Source of the DNA: COE1 sp036310845
GTDB lineage: Bacteria > Bacillota > Clostridia > Lachnospirales > Lachnospiraceae
Reading direction: 5' to 3'
DNA length: 64,000 nucleotides
NCBI GenBank assembly: GCA_036310845.1
Contig: JAXJRB010000058.1
Coordinates: forward strand, 1-64,000
Made by a program: the position numbers and the translations under genes. The first letter of the stretch is position 1. The number at the start of each line of letters is the position of its first letter. Below, one piece after another: positions 31,795-41,392 of the stretch. The notes beneath the pieces were generated by a model. It was not told the DNA's origin, made no database searches, and saw only the letters and a program-made list of their open reading frames with translations.

Positions 31795-34032
31795 ATGGAA
31801 GAGAAGATTATTAAAACCGAATATTCGGATACCATGCAGAAATCCTTTATTGATTATGCAATGAGTGTTATTGTTGCACGAGCTTTACCGGATGTCAGAG
31901 ATGGTTTGAAGCCTGTACAGCGTAGAACCTTATATGATATGCATGAGCTAGGTATTCGTTATGACAGACCATATAGAAAAAGCGCACGTATTGTAGGTGA
32001 TACCATGGGTAAATATCATCCACATGGTGACAGCTCTATTTATGATGCGCTGGTTGTGTTGACACAAGATTTTAAAAAGGGCATGCCGTTAATTGATGGA
32101 CATGGTAACTTTGGTAACATTGAAGGTGATGGCGCCGCTGCTATGCGATATACGGAGGCTCGTCTGCAAAAGGTTACACAGGATGCTATTCTTGCTGACT
32201 TAGATAAGGACGTTGTTGACTTTTCGCCTAACTTTGATGAAACAGAGAAGGAACCAGATGTTTTGCCATGTAGATTTCCGAATCTTTTGGTAAATGGTTC
32301 TGAAGGTATTGCGGTAGGTATGGCTACCAGCATTCCGCCTCATAATCTTGGTGAAGTGATAGATGCTATGAAAGCATATATGCTGAATGAAGATATAACA
32401 ACCAAAGAATTAATGAGATATGTGAAAGGACCTGATTTCCCAACGGGTGGTATTGTTTGTAACAAGGATGATCTTTTAAGTATCTATGAGACAGGCACGG
32501 GTAAAATAAAGGTTCGAGGAAAAGTTGAAGTTGAAAAGATTAAAGGTGGAAAAATTAATCTTGTAATTTCAGAGATTCCTTATACCATGATTGGTGCAAA
32601 AATTGGTAAGTTTTTGCAGGATGTTGCGACTCTTTATGAACAGAAAAAAGCACCGGAAATTGTTGATATTTCGAATCAATCCTCGAAAGAAGGTATTCGT
32701 ATCGTGATTGAATTGAAAAAAGATACGGATGTTGAAAACTTCAAAAACCTTCTTTATAAAAAGACACGTTTAGAAGATACTTTCGGTGTGAATATGATTG
32801 CCATTGCAGATGGACGTCCGGAAACACTTGGTCTCAAAAGTATTATTGCTAAAAATGTTGCATTCCAATATGAGATTAATACCAGAAAATATAATACATT
32901 ATTGAATAAAGAGCTTGAAAAACGCGAAATTCAAGAGGGATTAATCAGAGCCTGCAACATCATAGATTTGATTATAGAAATTCTTCGTGGTTCTAAGGAT
33001 CGTTCTATGGTTAAAAGCTGTCTTACAAGTGGTATCACAGAGGGTATCAATTTCCGTTCCAAGGAATCAAAGGTTATGGCTTCGCAGCTTAACTTTACAG
33101 AAAAGCAGGCGAATGCGATTCTTGATATGCGCCTTTACAAATTGATTGGTTTAGAAATCGAAGCGCTGATGAAAGAACATAAAGAAACTACAGAAAATAT
33201 TTATCGTTACGAGGATATTTTAGAGCGTAGAGATTCTATGGCGCAGGTAATTATGCAGGATCTTGATGCAATTAAGAAAGAATATGCGAGAAAACGTAGA
33301 ACCAGCATTGAGAATGCTGAAGAAGCTGTCTATGAAGAGAAAAAGATGGAAGAAATGGATGTTATGTTCTTGATGGATAAGTTTGGTTATTGTAAGACCA
33401 TTGATATGTCTACCTATGAACGTAACAAAGAAACGGTACATGCAGACTTTAAATATGTGATAAAGAGTAAGAATACAGGTAGAATGTGTATCTTTACAAA
33501 TATTGGGCAGCTTTATACAATAAAAGTAACAGACATTCCTTTTGGAAAGCTTAGAGACAAAGGGATGCCAATTGATAATATTAGTAATTATAATTCAAGT
33601 AAAGAGGATATTATCACCATTACAAGTCAGTCAGAATTAAATCTTTATCGTATGTTATTTGTTACAAAACAATCTATGTGCAAGATTGTCAATGGTAGTG
33701 AATTTGATGTGGCTAAGAGAACGGTTGCAGCTACAAAATTGAATGAAGGTGATGAAGTACTTAGTATTGTGATTTTAAATCTTCAACAAAACATCGTATT
33801 TCGTTCGAAGGAAGGTTATTTCCTCCGTTTTGCAATTGAGGAAATTCCAGAAAAAAAGAAGAATGCAATTGGTGTACGTGGTATGAAGATGGGCGATAAG
33901 GATTACCTTGAAAAAGTATACTACACACAAAACGGTACAGAGAATGTTATAAAATACAAGGGTAAAAAGATGGAATTAAACAAATTGAAACTCAATAAGA
34001 GAGATTCTAAGGGTACAAAGGTTCGTGTATAA
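31795..34032 (+). CDS. parC: DNA topoisomerase IV subunit A (ParC-type)
   Basis: 745 residues. The N-terminal domain begins SFIDYAMSVIVARALPDVRD, and Tyr119 in AMRYTEARL is the DNA-cleaving tyrosine; the winged-helix PHGDSSIYDAL is intact. The C-terminal beta-pinwheel has no QRRGGKG GyrA box, favouring a decatenating ParC-like function. GGAGG lies five bases before the start. It follows parE by 21 bases in one operon, then rsmD after 32 bases. Confidence 0.9.
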   Translation: MEEKIIKTEYSDTMQKSFIDYAMSVIVARALPDVRDGLKPVQRRTLYDMHELGIRYDRPYRKSARIVGDTMGKYHPHGDSSIYDALVVLTQDFKKGMPLIDGHGNFGNIEGDGAAAMRYTEARLQKVTQDAILADLDKDVVDFSPNFDETEKEPDVLPCRFPNLLVNGSEGIAVGMATSIPPHNLGEVIDAMKAYMLNEDITTKELMRYVKGPDFPTGGIVCNKDDLLSIYETGTGKIKVRGKVEVEKIKGGKINLVISEIPYTMIGAKIGKFLQDVATLYEQKKAPEIVDISNQSSKEGIRIVIELKKDTDVENFKNLLYKKTRLEDTFGVNMIAIADGRPETLGLKSIIAKNVAFQYEINTRKYNTLLNKELEKREIQEGLIRACNIIDLIIEILRGSKDRSMVKSCLTSGITEGINFRSKESKVMASQLNFTEKQANAILDMRLYKLIGLEIEALMKEHKETTENIYRYEDILERRDSMAQVIMQDLDAIKKEYARKRRTSIENAEEAVYEEKKMEEMDVMFLMDKFGYCKTIDMSTYERNKETVHADFKYVIKSKNTGRMCIFTNIGQLYTIKVTDIPFGKLRDKGMPIDNISNYNSSKEDIITITSQSELNLYRMLFVTKQSMCKIVNGSEFDVAKRTVAATKLNEGDEVLSIVILNLQQNIVFRSKEGYFLRFAIEEIPEKKKNAIGVRGMKMGDKDYLEKVYYTQNGTENVIKYKGKKMELNKLKLNKRDSKGTKVRV

Positions 34033-34064
34033 CGACTTTTTCATCTTTTTGGAAAGGAAAGAAT

Positions 34065-34613
34065 ATGAGAGTAATTGCCGGAACAGCAAGAAGTCTTAAC
34101 CTTAAGACTCCTGCCGGATTGGATACACGTCCGACAACAGACAGAATTAAAGAAACATTGTTTAATATGCTTATGCCGTATCTTTCGGGAGCTGTTTTTG
34201 TGGATTTGTTCTCGGGAAGTGGTGGAATTGGCATTGAAGCTATTAGTCGTGGTGCAAGAAAAGCTTATTTTGTTGAAAATAATCAAAAGGCGCTTGTGTG
34301 TATCAATGACAATATTGCACATACACGCTTTCAAGAGCAGTCTGTTGTATTGAAGCAAGATGTTTTTTCAGCATTGCGGGGAAGTATTAGAGACGATGTT
34401 GATATTATCTTTATGGATCCGCCATACAATCAACAATACGAGAAAAAGGCATTAGAAATTTTAAAAGATTGTCCTTATGTAACAGAAGACACCTTGATTG
34501 TTATTGAATCAACCTTGGATACCGATTTTGATTACGTTTCGTCATTAGGTTTTATTGTCACAAAGGAAAAAATATACAAAACAAATAAACATGTATTTGT
34601 TAAAAGGAGTTAA
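34065..34613 (+). CDS. rsmD: 16S rRNA (guanine966-N2)-methyltransferase RsmD
   Basis: 182 residues with MRVIAGTARSLNL at the N-terminus, the SAM loop DLFSGSGGIGIEAISRGA and the catalytic DPPYNQQYE. It methylates G966 of 16S rRNA during 30S assembly. The gene follows parC behind GGAAAGGAA and precedes coaD by nine bases, the conserved ylbH-ylbI pair. Confidence 0.95.
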   Translation: MRVIAGTARSLNLKTPAGLDTRPTTDRIKETLFNMLMPYLSGAVFVDLFSGSGGIGIEAISRGARKAYFVENNQKALVCINDNIAHTRFQEQSVVLKQDVFSALRGSIRDDVDIIFMDPPYNQQYEKKALEILKDCPYVTEDTLIVIESTLDTDFDYVSSLGFIVTKEKIYKTNKHVFVKRS

Positions 34614-34622
34614 TAAAATATC

Positions 34623-35108
34623 ATGAAATCTGCAGTTTATCCAGGAAGCTTTGATCCATTAACATTAGGACATCTAGATATTATTAAAAGAGCTTCCAAA
34701 ATGTTTGATCATCTTACGGTGAGTGTTTTAGACAATAGGGCTAAGAATGCGTTGTTTTCTGTTGAGGAACGTGTTAGTATATTAAAGGAAGCGACAAAGG
34801 ATTTGTCAAATGTGTCTGTTGATTCGTTCAATGGATTGTTGGTAGATTATGCGAAACAAAATGATATCCATGTTTCGGTGCGTGGTCTTCGCGCGGTAAC
34901 AGATTTTGAATATGAACTTCAGATTGCGCAAACTAATAGAAAGTTGTCAGATGGTTCTTTGGATACTGTATTTTTGACAACAAGTTTGGAATATGCGTAT
35001 CTAAGTTCGTCCAGCGTGAAAGAAATTGCTGCCTTCAATGGAGATATTTCTCAGCTTGTACCTGACTTTGTTGTTGATATTGTACATAATAAATTAAAAA
35101 ACAAATAG
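34623..35108 (+). CDS. coaD: Pantetheine-phosphate adenylyltransferase
   Basis: 161 residues with YPGSFDPLTLGHLDIIKRA (the HxGH nucleotidyltransferase site), VRGLRAVTDFEYELQIA and the ISSTxVKE-like SSSSVKEIAAFNGD. It transfers AMP to 4'-phosphopantetheine in coenzyme A synthesis. Ribosome site AAAAGGAG overlaps the end of rsmD. Confidence 0.97.
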   Translation: MKSAVYPGSFDPLTLGHLDIIKRASKMFDHLTVSVLDNRAKNALFSVEERVSILKEATKDLSNVSVDSFNGLLVDYAKQNDIHVSVRGLRAVTDFEYELQIAQTNRKLSDGSLDTVFLTTSLEYAYLSSSSVKEIAAFNGDISQLVPDFVVDIVHNKLKNK

Positions 35109-35238
35109 TATCTATTTTTAATATAATGGGAAAATGCTGTAACGTAGAGTGACTAATAAAGAGTTTATGAAGTGAATTCTTTGAGAGTTTCCTCAGCAGC
35201 AAACGCATTTATACTGTTTGAAAATATGGAGGGTGAAT

Positions 35239-35838
35239 ATGAGTAGCAGAATAGAACAGTTAATTGATGAGATTGAAGAATACATTGATAATTGTAAGTA
35301 CAAAGCTTTTTCTACAGATGTCATCATGGTAAACAAAGCGGAGATTGATGAACTTCTTCGTGAATTAAGAATGAAGACACCAGAGGAAATTAAGCGCTAT
35401 CAGAAGATTATCAGCAATAAGGAAGCTATCTTAAATGATGCTAAGCAAAAAGCGCAAGAATTAATTAATGATGCAACGATTCAGACAAATGAACTAATTA
35501 GTGAACATCAGATTATGCAACAAGCTTATGCTCAGGCAAATGAGATAGTGGAATTGGCAACAAAGCAGGCGCAGGAAATTCTTGACAGTGCCACAATCGA
35601 GGCAAATAATGTCAAAACAGCGGCAATGCAGTATACGGATGACATTCTTGCAAATTTGGAAAATATTATTAAGCATTCAATTGAAGTTTCTACAAAAGAT
35701 TATAATACTATGATTTCTAATTTGAATAATATCGACACCATTGTATCAACGAATAGGGCTGAATTAAATCCTCCTTCTATCGAAGAAGAAACACCTTCTG
35801 TAGATGCAGGAAGCAATGAAGAATTAGATGTCATTTAG
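35239..35838 (+). CDS. Coiled-coil protein, ATP-synthase-subunit-b-like / DivIVA-like
   Basis: 199 residues, almost wholly helical: the N-terminal SSRIEQLIDEIEEYIDNCKY is followed by heptad-like Ala/Gln/Glu-rich repeats (QAQEILDSATIEANNVKT) and an acidic, Pro-containing tail. Similar proteins follow coaD in Lachnospiraceae and are labelled ATPase or vacuolar-type subunit by similarity of coiled coils only. No membrane span or catalytic motif is visible. ATG follows GGAGGGTGA. The role is unknown. Confidence 0.7.
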   Translation: MSSRIEQLIDEIEEYIDNCKYKAFSTDVIMVNKAEIDELLRELRMKTPEEIKRYQKIISNKEAILNDAKQKAQELINDATIQTNELISEHQIMQQAYAQANEIVELATKQAQEILDSATIEANNVKTAAMQYTDDILANLENIIKHSIEVSTKDYNTMISNLNNIDTIVSTNRAELNPPSIEEETPSVDAGSNEELDVI

Positions 35839-35844
35839 GCATAG

Positions 35845-35874
35845 AACCCACAGGATACTGTGGGTTTTATTTTC
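35845..35874 (+). terminator. Terminator after the coiled-coil gene
   Basis: AACCCACAG and CTGTGGGTT with a GATA loop, then TTATTTTCT. Confidence 0.82.
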
Positions 35875-35917
35875 TATATAAGTATTTGGGGAGAGAGTAG
35901 AATAAAAGGAGGACTAA

Positions 35918-36142
35918 AGTCTTTTTCATATTTCAGCATTAGAACAAGAGTCGTATTTACAACATTATGCATACTCTCTCGACAATGGCTTGACATGGTC
36001 TGAATTTTACCCATTGACCAAAGGAGTTAATAGCATGACTGTTATGGTCAATACAAAAAGAAGCAAATCAGATAGGATAATATTTAAAGTGCTGAATCAA
36101 TATGATAATCCTGAAATATCGAATACCATTTTTCTACACTAA
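35918..36142 (+). pseudogene. Relic of a surface-protein Ig-like domain
   Basis: A 75-codon frame without a start near its beginning reads QHYAYSLDNGLTWSEFYPLT, then KRSKSDRIIFKVLNQYDNPE and ISNTIFLH. The YSLDNGxTWSxF phrase followed by a strand pattern ending in QYDN is typical of bacterial Ig-like/adhesin domains. An in-frame TAA precedes it. An internal ATG at 36035 behind AAAGGAG would give only 35 residues. I read it as the tail of a lost surface protein; no other gene lies in the 376 bases after the coiled-coil gene. Confidence 0.5.
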
Positions 36143-36186
36143 TATCATTTTTATTATAATAGGAGCTATTTCTGATATATGCTATT

Positions 36187-36218
36187 GTAATTATGAAAGC
36201 CATGAAATACTACGTTAC
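36187..36218. repeat. Degenerate copy of the palindromic intergenic repeat
   Basis: GTAATTATGAAAG is shared exactly with the copy at 50167-50195; the right half (TACTACGTTAC) is diverged. It overlaps the stop codon of the ylbJ-like gene. Confidence 0.35.
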
Positions 36219-37156
36219 AAAAATAAAATGAAGTAGTATATTGTAGCAATACCTGTAATGATAGTTTTATGGAAGACATATTTTTTCATAGACAAGTTTT
36301 CTTCAATCGTAATACTACTTGTTTGAAGCATACAGCAAATACCACTAAAGCTTAAACTTGTCATAATACAAAAACATTTCCAACATGAAGGAAGTGATTT
36401 GTTATTAAAAATGCCCGGTATTCCATACACGATTTCAAGGAATCCTCCTAAAATCGCTTTCGTTATACCTGATACATGCAATAATTCTGGTATTGCACGA
36501 AATGCATTTACAAAGGTAACATATCCTCCTAACAACAGAATTGATTGAATGCTACTTAAGCATGCAAGCCTTAATGCAGTAGTAACGGGAGTATGAATCA
36601 CCTGTTCCTTGTAGGTGCTATTGGATAATGGATTTGATAAAGTCTCTGTCGGTTTTAATTTTCCTAAAAAAATACCATATAAAAGAGGAATGCCATAGAG
36701 CCCAAACAGTAACAGAAATTTGTTATGATAGCCATTTTGTTCTAAGAGCGGATATGCAACTCCTAAGAAATAGCTTGGTCCTATGTTATTACAAAAGGAA
36801 AGCAAATATTCTGCTTCTGATTTTGTGATTTTATTGCTTTTGCACAAATCACAAGCAGCTCGTGCTCCCATAGGAAAACCGCACAAAAAACCCATTACAA
36901 TAGCATAAAACCCGTTTGAACTACAAGGAAAAAAAGACTTTAAAAAGGGCTTTAGTGTTTTTGTTATATAGGTATCTACTCCGGTATGTATTATCATGGA
37001 ACTGATTATCATGAAGGGGAAAAGAGTAGGAACCATTCTGGTTGCCCACTGTGTTAAACCTTGATAAGCGTAATGGATAGTAAGATCAGGAAAACATAGT
37101 AGTATTCCGATAAAGCCCAGGTAAAAAAATGCCATAACAATATATTTCATCATCAT
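36215..37156 (-). CDS. YlbJ-like membrane protein, nucleoside-recognition (Gate) domain
   Basis: 313 residues with about eight spans and a Gate-domain core (VMGFLCGFPMGARAACDLCK, LLSFCNNIGPSYFLGVAYP). YlbJ is a sporulation integral membrane protein needed for spore cortex formation in Bacillus, and there it follows ylbI (coaD), as here, though on the opposite strand. It is shorter than Bacillus YlbJ (about 400 residues). The start is uncertain: three consecutive ATG codons with a poor ribosome site. Confidence 0.8.
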   Translation of the reverse strand: MMMKYIVMAFFYLGFIGILLCFPDLTIHYAYQGLTQWATRMVPTLFPFMIISSMIIHTGVDTYITKTLKPFLKSFFPCSSNGFYAIVMGFLCGFPMGARAACDLCKSNKITKSEAEYLLSFCNNIGPSYFLGVAYPLLEQNGYHNKFLLLFGLYGIPLLYGIFLGKLKPTETLSNPLSNSTYKEQVIHTPVTTALRLACLSSIQSILLLGGYVTFVNAFRAIPELLHVSGITKAILGGFLEIVYGIPGIFNNKSLPSCWKCFCIMTSLSFSGICCMLQTSSITIEENLSMKKYVFHKTIITGIATIYYFILFL

Positions 37157-37262
37157 TTGATAAATATTTTCTTTCTGTTACTATAAGATTGATGTATACT
37201 TATGAAGTAACAATTGGTTACTTATACTTGTTTAATACAATTTATGCAGGAGGTCGCACAAT

Positions 37263-37973
37263 ATGCGTCTGGATAAATATTTGGCTGACTTGCAATTGGG
37301 AACCCGAAGTCAGGTTAAGGATTTTATTAAAAAAGGAATGATAACTGTAAATGGGACAACAATCACCAAAGCAGATTTCAAAATAAGTGAAAATAGTGAT
37401 TGCGTTACATGTAAAGGCAAAATCCTTTCGTATCAAAAATATAGATATTTCCTATTACATAAACCGGCAGGAGTTATTACTGCAACGAAAGATAATCATG
37501 ATAAAACGGTAATGGATTTAATGCCAAAAGAACTTGCAAATGATTTTTTTCCGGTTGGGCGCTTAGACAAAGATACGGAGGGGTTTTTGCTAATTACAAA
37601 TGATGGCGAGCTTTCTCACAGACTGCTTTCGCCAAAAAAGCATGTTGCAAAAACTTACTATGTAGAATGCAATGGGATAATGACACCCGAAAAGTGCTTT
37701 GATTTAGAGCAAGGAGTGGATATTGGAGATGAAAAGAAAACTTTGCCTGCAAAGGTTGAGATAATAAAAACAGAAGAAAATACCTATGTTATGGAACTTA
37801 CCATAACAGAAGGACGTTTTCATCAAGTAAAACGTATGATACAGGCAATCGGTGGAGAGGTAACTTACTTAAAACGATTGTCTATGGGTGGACTTTCTCT
37901 TGGAAGTTTACTTGAAAAAGGTGACTATCGTGAATTAACACCCGAAGAAGTTGAAATTTTGAAAAGGAATTAA
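37263..37973 (+). CDS. RsuA-family pseudouridine synthase
   Basis: 236 residues: an N-terminal S4 RNA-binding domain (RLDKYLADLQLGTRSQVKDF) and the catalytic domain with GRLDKDTEGFLLITNDGELS, in which the Asp of RLDxDT attacks uridine. C-terminal EGRFHQVKRM is typical for RsuA/RluB/E/F types; which rRNA position is modified cannot be stated. AGGAGG lies nine bases before the start. The next gene starts four bases after the stop. Confidence 0.92.
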   Translation: MRLDKYLADLQLGTRSQVKDFIKKGMITVNGTTITKADFKISENSDCVTCKGKILSYQKYRYFLLHKPAGVITATKDNHDKTVMDLMPKELANDFFPVGRLDKDTEGFLLITNDGELSHRLLSPKKHVAKTYYVECNGIMTPEKCFDLEQGVDIGDEKKTLPAKVEIIKTEENTYVMELTITEGRFHQVKRMIQAIGGEVTYLKRLSMGGLSLGSLLEKGDYRELTPEEVEILKRN

Positions 37974-37977
37974 TATT

Positions 37978-39999
37978 ATGTCTATTGCAAATGGTTTTCT
38001 TCCAATTAGCATGGAAGAAGTAGAAGAACTTGGTATAAAGCAGCTTGATTTTGTATATGTTACAGGAGATGCCTATGTGGATCATCCTTCTTTTGGTCAT
38101 GCTATCATAACCCGAATCCTTCAATCACATGGTTATTCGGTTGGTATTATTGCTCAACCAGATTGGAAGGACGACAAAAGTATTACTGTGTTGGGAGAGC
38201 CCAGGCTTGGTTTTCTTGTTTCCTCGGGTAATATGGATTCTATGGTAAATCATTATTACGTTTCCAAAAAGCATCGTGAATCGGATGCTTATACGCCTGG
38301 CGGTGCTCCTTATAAACGTCCGGACCATGCAACTGTTGTTTACAGTAATTTGATTCGTCGTACTTATCGAAATATACCGATTATTATAGGTGGAATTGAA
38401 GCGAGTCTTAGACGAATGGCGCATTATGATTATTGGTCAGACTCATTTAAGCGTTCCATTCTTTTAGATAGTCAGGCTGATTTGATTTCCTATGGTATGG
38501 GCGAAAAGTCAATTATAGAAATAGCAGATGCACTTAATAGTGGAATTGCCGTAAGGGATATTAGCTTTATACCAGGAACGGTTTATAAGACTAAAGATAT
38601 ATCTGGTCTATACAATCACGAAATTTTACCATCTTATGATGATATGAAAGCTGATAAGAAAAAATATGCTTCCAGTTTTAAGATTCAACACGACAATACC
38701 GATCCATTCACCGGGAAGGTATTGGTTGAGCCGTATCCCAACGGTGTATATGTAGTGCAGAATGTTCCACAGCCTCCTCTTACTATGCAGGAGATGGATG
38801 ATGTTTATGCATTACCATACCAGCGAACCTATCATCCTGTTTATGAAAAAGATGGTGGTATTCCAGCCATTAAAGAGGTGAAATTCTCTTTAATTAGTAA
38901 TCGTGGTTGCTTTGGTGGATGTAATTTCTGTGCATTAACCTTCCATCAAAGTCGTACCATTCAGGTTAGAAGTCATGAATCTATTATAGAAGAAGCAAAA
39001 ATGATTATTGAAGACCCTGAATTCAAGGGCTATATTCACGATGTTGGAGGCCCTACAGCCAATTTCCGCCATCCATCCTGTGAGAAACAGATGACAGTTG
39101 GTGTATGTAAGCATAGACAATGTCTTTTTCCAAAGCCTTGTCCTAATTTGCATGTGGATCATACCGACTACCTGAATCTATTACGAAAGCTTCGTGAGCT
39201 TCCGAAAGTAAAGAAAGTATTTGTGCGTTCAGGGATTCGTTTTGATTATCTGATGCAGGATAAAAATGATACTTTTATGAAAGAGCTTGTGGAGCATCAT
39301 ATTAGTGGTCAGCTTAAAGTAGCACCGGAGCATATTTGTGATGCAGTATTATCCAAAATGGGAAAACCTGAAAATGCAGTTTATGAAGCATTTACAGAAA
39401 AGTATAAGCGACTGAATCACAAGCTTGGTAAAAATCAGTTTCTTGTTCCTTATCTGATGTCTTCTCATCCAGGTTCTACAATAAAAGAAGCTGTGGCACT
39501 TGCTGAATATTTAAGAGATATTGGGTATATGCCGGAACAGGTACAGGATTTCTATCCAACCCCATCCACTATGTCTACCGTTATGTACTATACTGGATTG
39601 GACCCGCATACGATGAAATCAGTTTATGTATGTCGCAATCCACATGAAAAAGCTTTACAAAGAGCCTTGATACAGTACCGCAATCCTAAGAATTATGAGC
39701 TTGTTAAGGAGGCACTTACGCTTGCGGGTAGAACAGATTTGATTGGCTTTGACAAAAAATGTTTGATTAGACCACGTAATTTTGCTAAGAATCAGCAAGA
39801 TGTAGAAGGAAATAAGCATTCACAGAATAGTAAATCAAAAAACACAAAACAAAAAAATACTTCAAAGAATAATCAGCGTTCGACTGTAAAAAATAAAAAT
39901 ACGAATGCAACAAATTTTAGTAGAAACCATTCACAAAATAAGAGAAATACTACAACTATAAAAGGAACTGTTAAAAAATCATCAAGAAAACCAAGATAG
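37978..39999 (+). CDS. YgiQ family radical SAM protein (UPF0313)
   Basis: 673 residues. The radical-SAM cluster motif is C-x3-C-x2-C in RGCFGGCNFCALTFHQSR; the N-terminal YVTGDAYVDHPSFGHAIITR and the IGGIEASLRRMAHYDYWSD motifs are family hallmarks. The last 60 residues are a Lys/Asn/Ser-rich disordered tail. The reaction is unknown. The start overlaps the end of the pseudouridine synthase region, suggesting one transcript. Confidence 0.93.
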   Translation: MSIANGFLPISMEEVEELGIKQLDFVYVTGDAYVDHPSFGHAIITRILQSHGYSVGIIAQPDWKDDKSITVLGEPRLGFLVSSGNMDSMVNHYYVSKKHRESDAYTPGGAPYKRPDHATVVYSNLIRRTYRNIPIIIGGIEASLRRMAHYDYWSDSFKRSILLDSQADLISYGMGEKSIIEIADALNSGIAVRDISFIPGTVYKTKDISGLYNHEILPSYDDMKADKKKYASSFKIQHDNTDPFTGKVLVEPYPNGVYVVQNVPQPPLTMQEMDDVYALPYQRTYHPVYEKDGGIPAIKEVKFSLISNRGCFGGCNFCALTFHQSRTIQVRSHESIIEEAKMIIEDPEFKGYIHDVGGPTANFRHPSCEKQMTVGVCKHRQCLFPKPCPNLHVDHTDYLNLLRKLRELPKVKKVFVRSGIRFDYLMQDKNDTFMKELVEHHISGQLKVAPEHICDAVLSKMGKPENAVYEAFTEKYKRLNHKLGKNQFLVPYLMSSHPGSTIKEAVALAEYLRDIGYMPEQVQDFYPTPSTMSTVMYYTGLDPHTMKSVYVCRNPHEKALQRALIQYRNPKNYELVKEALTLAGRTDLIGFDKKCLIRPRNFAKNQQDVEGNKHSQNSKSKNTKQKNTSKNNQRSTVKNKNTNATNFSRNHSQNKRNTTTIKGTVKKSSRKPR

Positions 40000-40018
40000 T
40001 TTGAAAGGGATACTAATT

Positions 40019-40783
40019 ATGAATATTATTATTATCACAGGTGCTTCATCCGGTATGGGTGTTGAATTTGCATTACAACTTGATAACGTATTTACTTATA
40101 CAATTGATGAAATATGGATGATTGCACGCAGAAAAGAAGCAATGCTTGAAGTAGCAGAATCTATGATGAATACTACCAGAATCCTTGATATGGATGTAAC
40201 AAAGCCTGAAGATATGGAACGTTTAAAGAAGCTTCTGGCAAAAGAAAAACCAACCGTTCGCATGCTGGTGAATTGTGCGGGCTATGGTGTTATGGGTGAG
40301 TTTTCGAAGCTAAATGTGCAGGAAGAGCTTGGTATGATAGATGTGAATTGTAAGGCGTTGACACAGATGACTTATATGTGTATGCCATACATGCGTGAAA
40401 ATAGTCGCATTATTCAGCTTGCTTCCAGTGCTGCGTTTATGCCCCAGCCTGGGTTTGCAGTATATGCGGCAAGCAAGGCGTATGTTAACAGCTTTTCACG
40501 TGCATTGGCAGAAGAGTTAAGGAAAAAGAAAATCTATGTTACCTCTGTCTGTCCTGGTCCTGTTGATACACCATTCTTTGATCTTGCAGAAAAGGATGGA
40601 AAGACGCTTGCAATAAAGAAGCTAGCCATGGCGCTTCCTGAAAAAGTAGTCGAAAAAGCGATACAGGATTCTTTTCATAAGCGTTCCGTTTCCGTATATA
40701 GTGGATATATTAAGGCATTCGAAGTTCTTGCGAAAACAGTTCCGCACAAACTTCTTTTAACAGCAATGCGTTACATGAAATAA
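40019..40783 (+). CDS. Short-chain dehydrogenase/reductase
   Basis: 254 residues of Rossmann fold: cofactor loop TGASSGMG, NCAG, active-site Ser in LASSAAF, and Y-x3-K in YAASK. Substrate is not predictable. The chosen ATG is preceded by GAAAGGG; an upstream in-frame ATG lies against the ygiQ stop. It is the middle of a same-strand run from the rsuA-like gene to recU. Confidence 0.9.
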   Translation: MNIIIITGASSGMGVEFALQLDNVFTYTIDEIWMIARRKEAMLEVAESMMNTTRILDMDVTKPEDMERLKKLLAKEKPTVRMLVNCAGYGVMGEFSKLNVQEELGMIDVNCKALTQMTYMCMPYMRENSRIIQLASSAAFMPQPGFAVYAASKAYVNSFSRALAEELRKKKIYVTSVCPGPVDTPFFDLAEKDGKTLAIKKLAMALPEKVVEKAIQDSFHKRSVSVYSGYIKAFEVLAKTVPHKLLLTAMRYMK

Positions 40784-40802
40784 CGAAGGAGTACAAAATA
40801 TT

Positions 40803-41378
40803 ATGTCACAAACACAAAAGATACAAAAGGGAAATCCTTGTTATCTTAACAAACAAAAAAAAGCTGTTTTTATTAGAACGGTAATTTATTTTGCTATTTC
40901 TCTAGTCCTTTTTCTTATGGGTTATTGGGCAACCAAGACAAAAGCTAACCTTGTGACCGTGGTTGCAGTTGTTGTGGCATTGCCAGCATGCAAAAGTGCA
41001 GTATCTCTAATTATGTATCTTCGCACGCCAAAATACAGCGAGACTATTTTGCAGAATATTCAAAATGTAATAGGGGATATTCCGGTATTGTATCATCTAT
41101 ATCTGACCTCTTATAAGGAGAATTTTCCTTTGAACTGTATTGCTATTAGAGGAAACAATATTATGGGATATACAGAATTTGCAACCTGCAATACGACAGC
41201 CTGTGAAGAGCATATTCAGCTTATTGCAATGCAAAATAGTATAAAAAATCTAAACATTAAAATATTTAAAGGTTCCGAATTCAAGAAATATGAAGAACGT
41301 CTAAAACAGCTTCAAAATTCTGAGGTTGGGAAAAAGGAAGACGAACTTATGGAATTAATAAAGGATATATCCTTATAA
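40803..41378 (+). CDS. Membrane protein of unknown function
   Basis: 191 residues. Two closely spaced hydrophobic helices (about residues 24-45 and 50-72) are followed by a soluble region with a conserved-looking TSYKENFPLNCIAIRGNNIMG and FKGSEFKKYEERLKQL. I do not recognise the domain. GAAGGAG precedes the ATG, and the next gene begins 14 bases after the stop, so it belongs to this operon. Confidence 0.7.
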   Translation: MSQTQKIQKGNPCYLNKQKKAVFIRTVIYFAISLVLFLMGYWATKTKANLVTVVAVVVALPACKSAVSLIMYLRTPKYSETILQNIQNVIGDIPVLYHLYLTSYKENFPLNCIAIRGNNIMGYTEFATCNTTACEEHIQLIAMQNSIKNLNIKIFKGSEFKKYEERLKQLQNSEVGKKEDELMELIKDISL

Positions 41379-41392
41379 AACAGAGGTAATTT

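Noticed and set aside
29848..34032. GyrB/GyrA instead of ParE/ParC
   Set aside because: The A subunit has no QRRGG-type GyrA box and the pair is beside rsmD-coaD, not dnaA-recF; topoisomerase IV is the better call, though not certain.
36035..36142. Independent 35-residue gene with ribosome site AAAGGAG
   Set aside because: The same frame continues upstream with adhesin-like sequence, so a relic explains it better.
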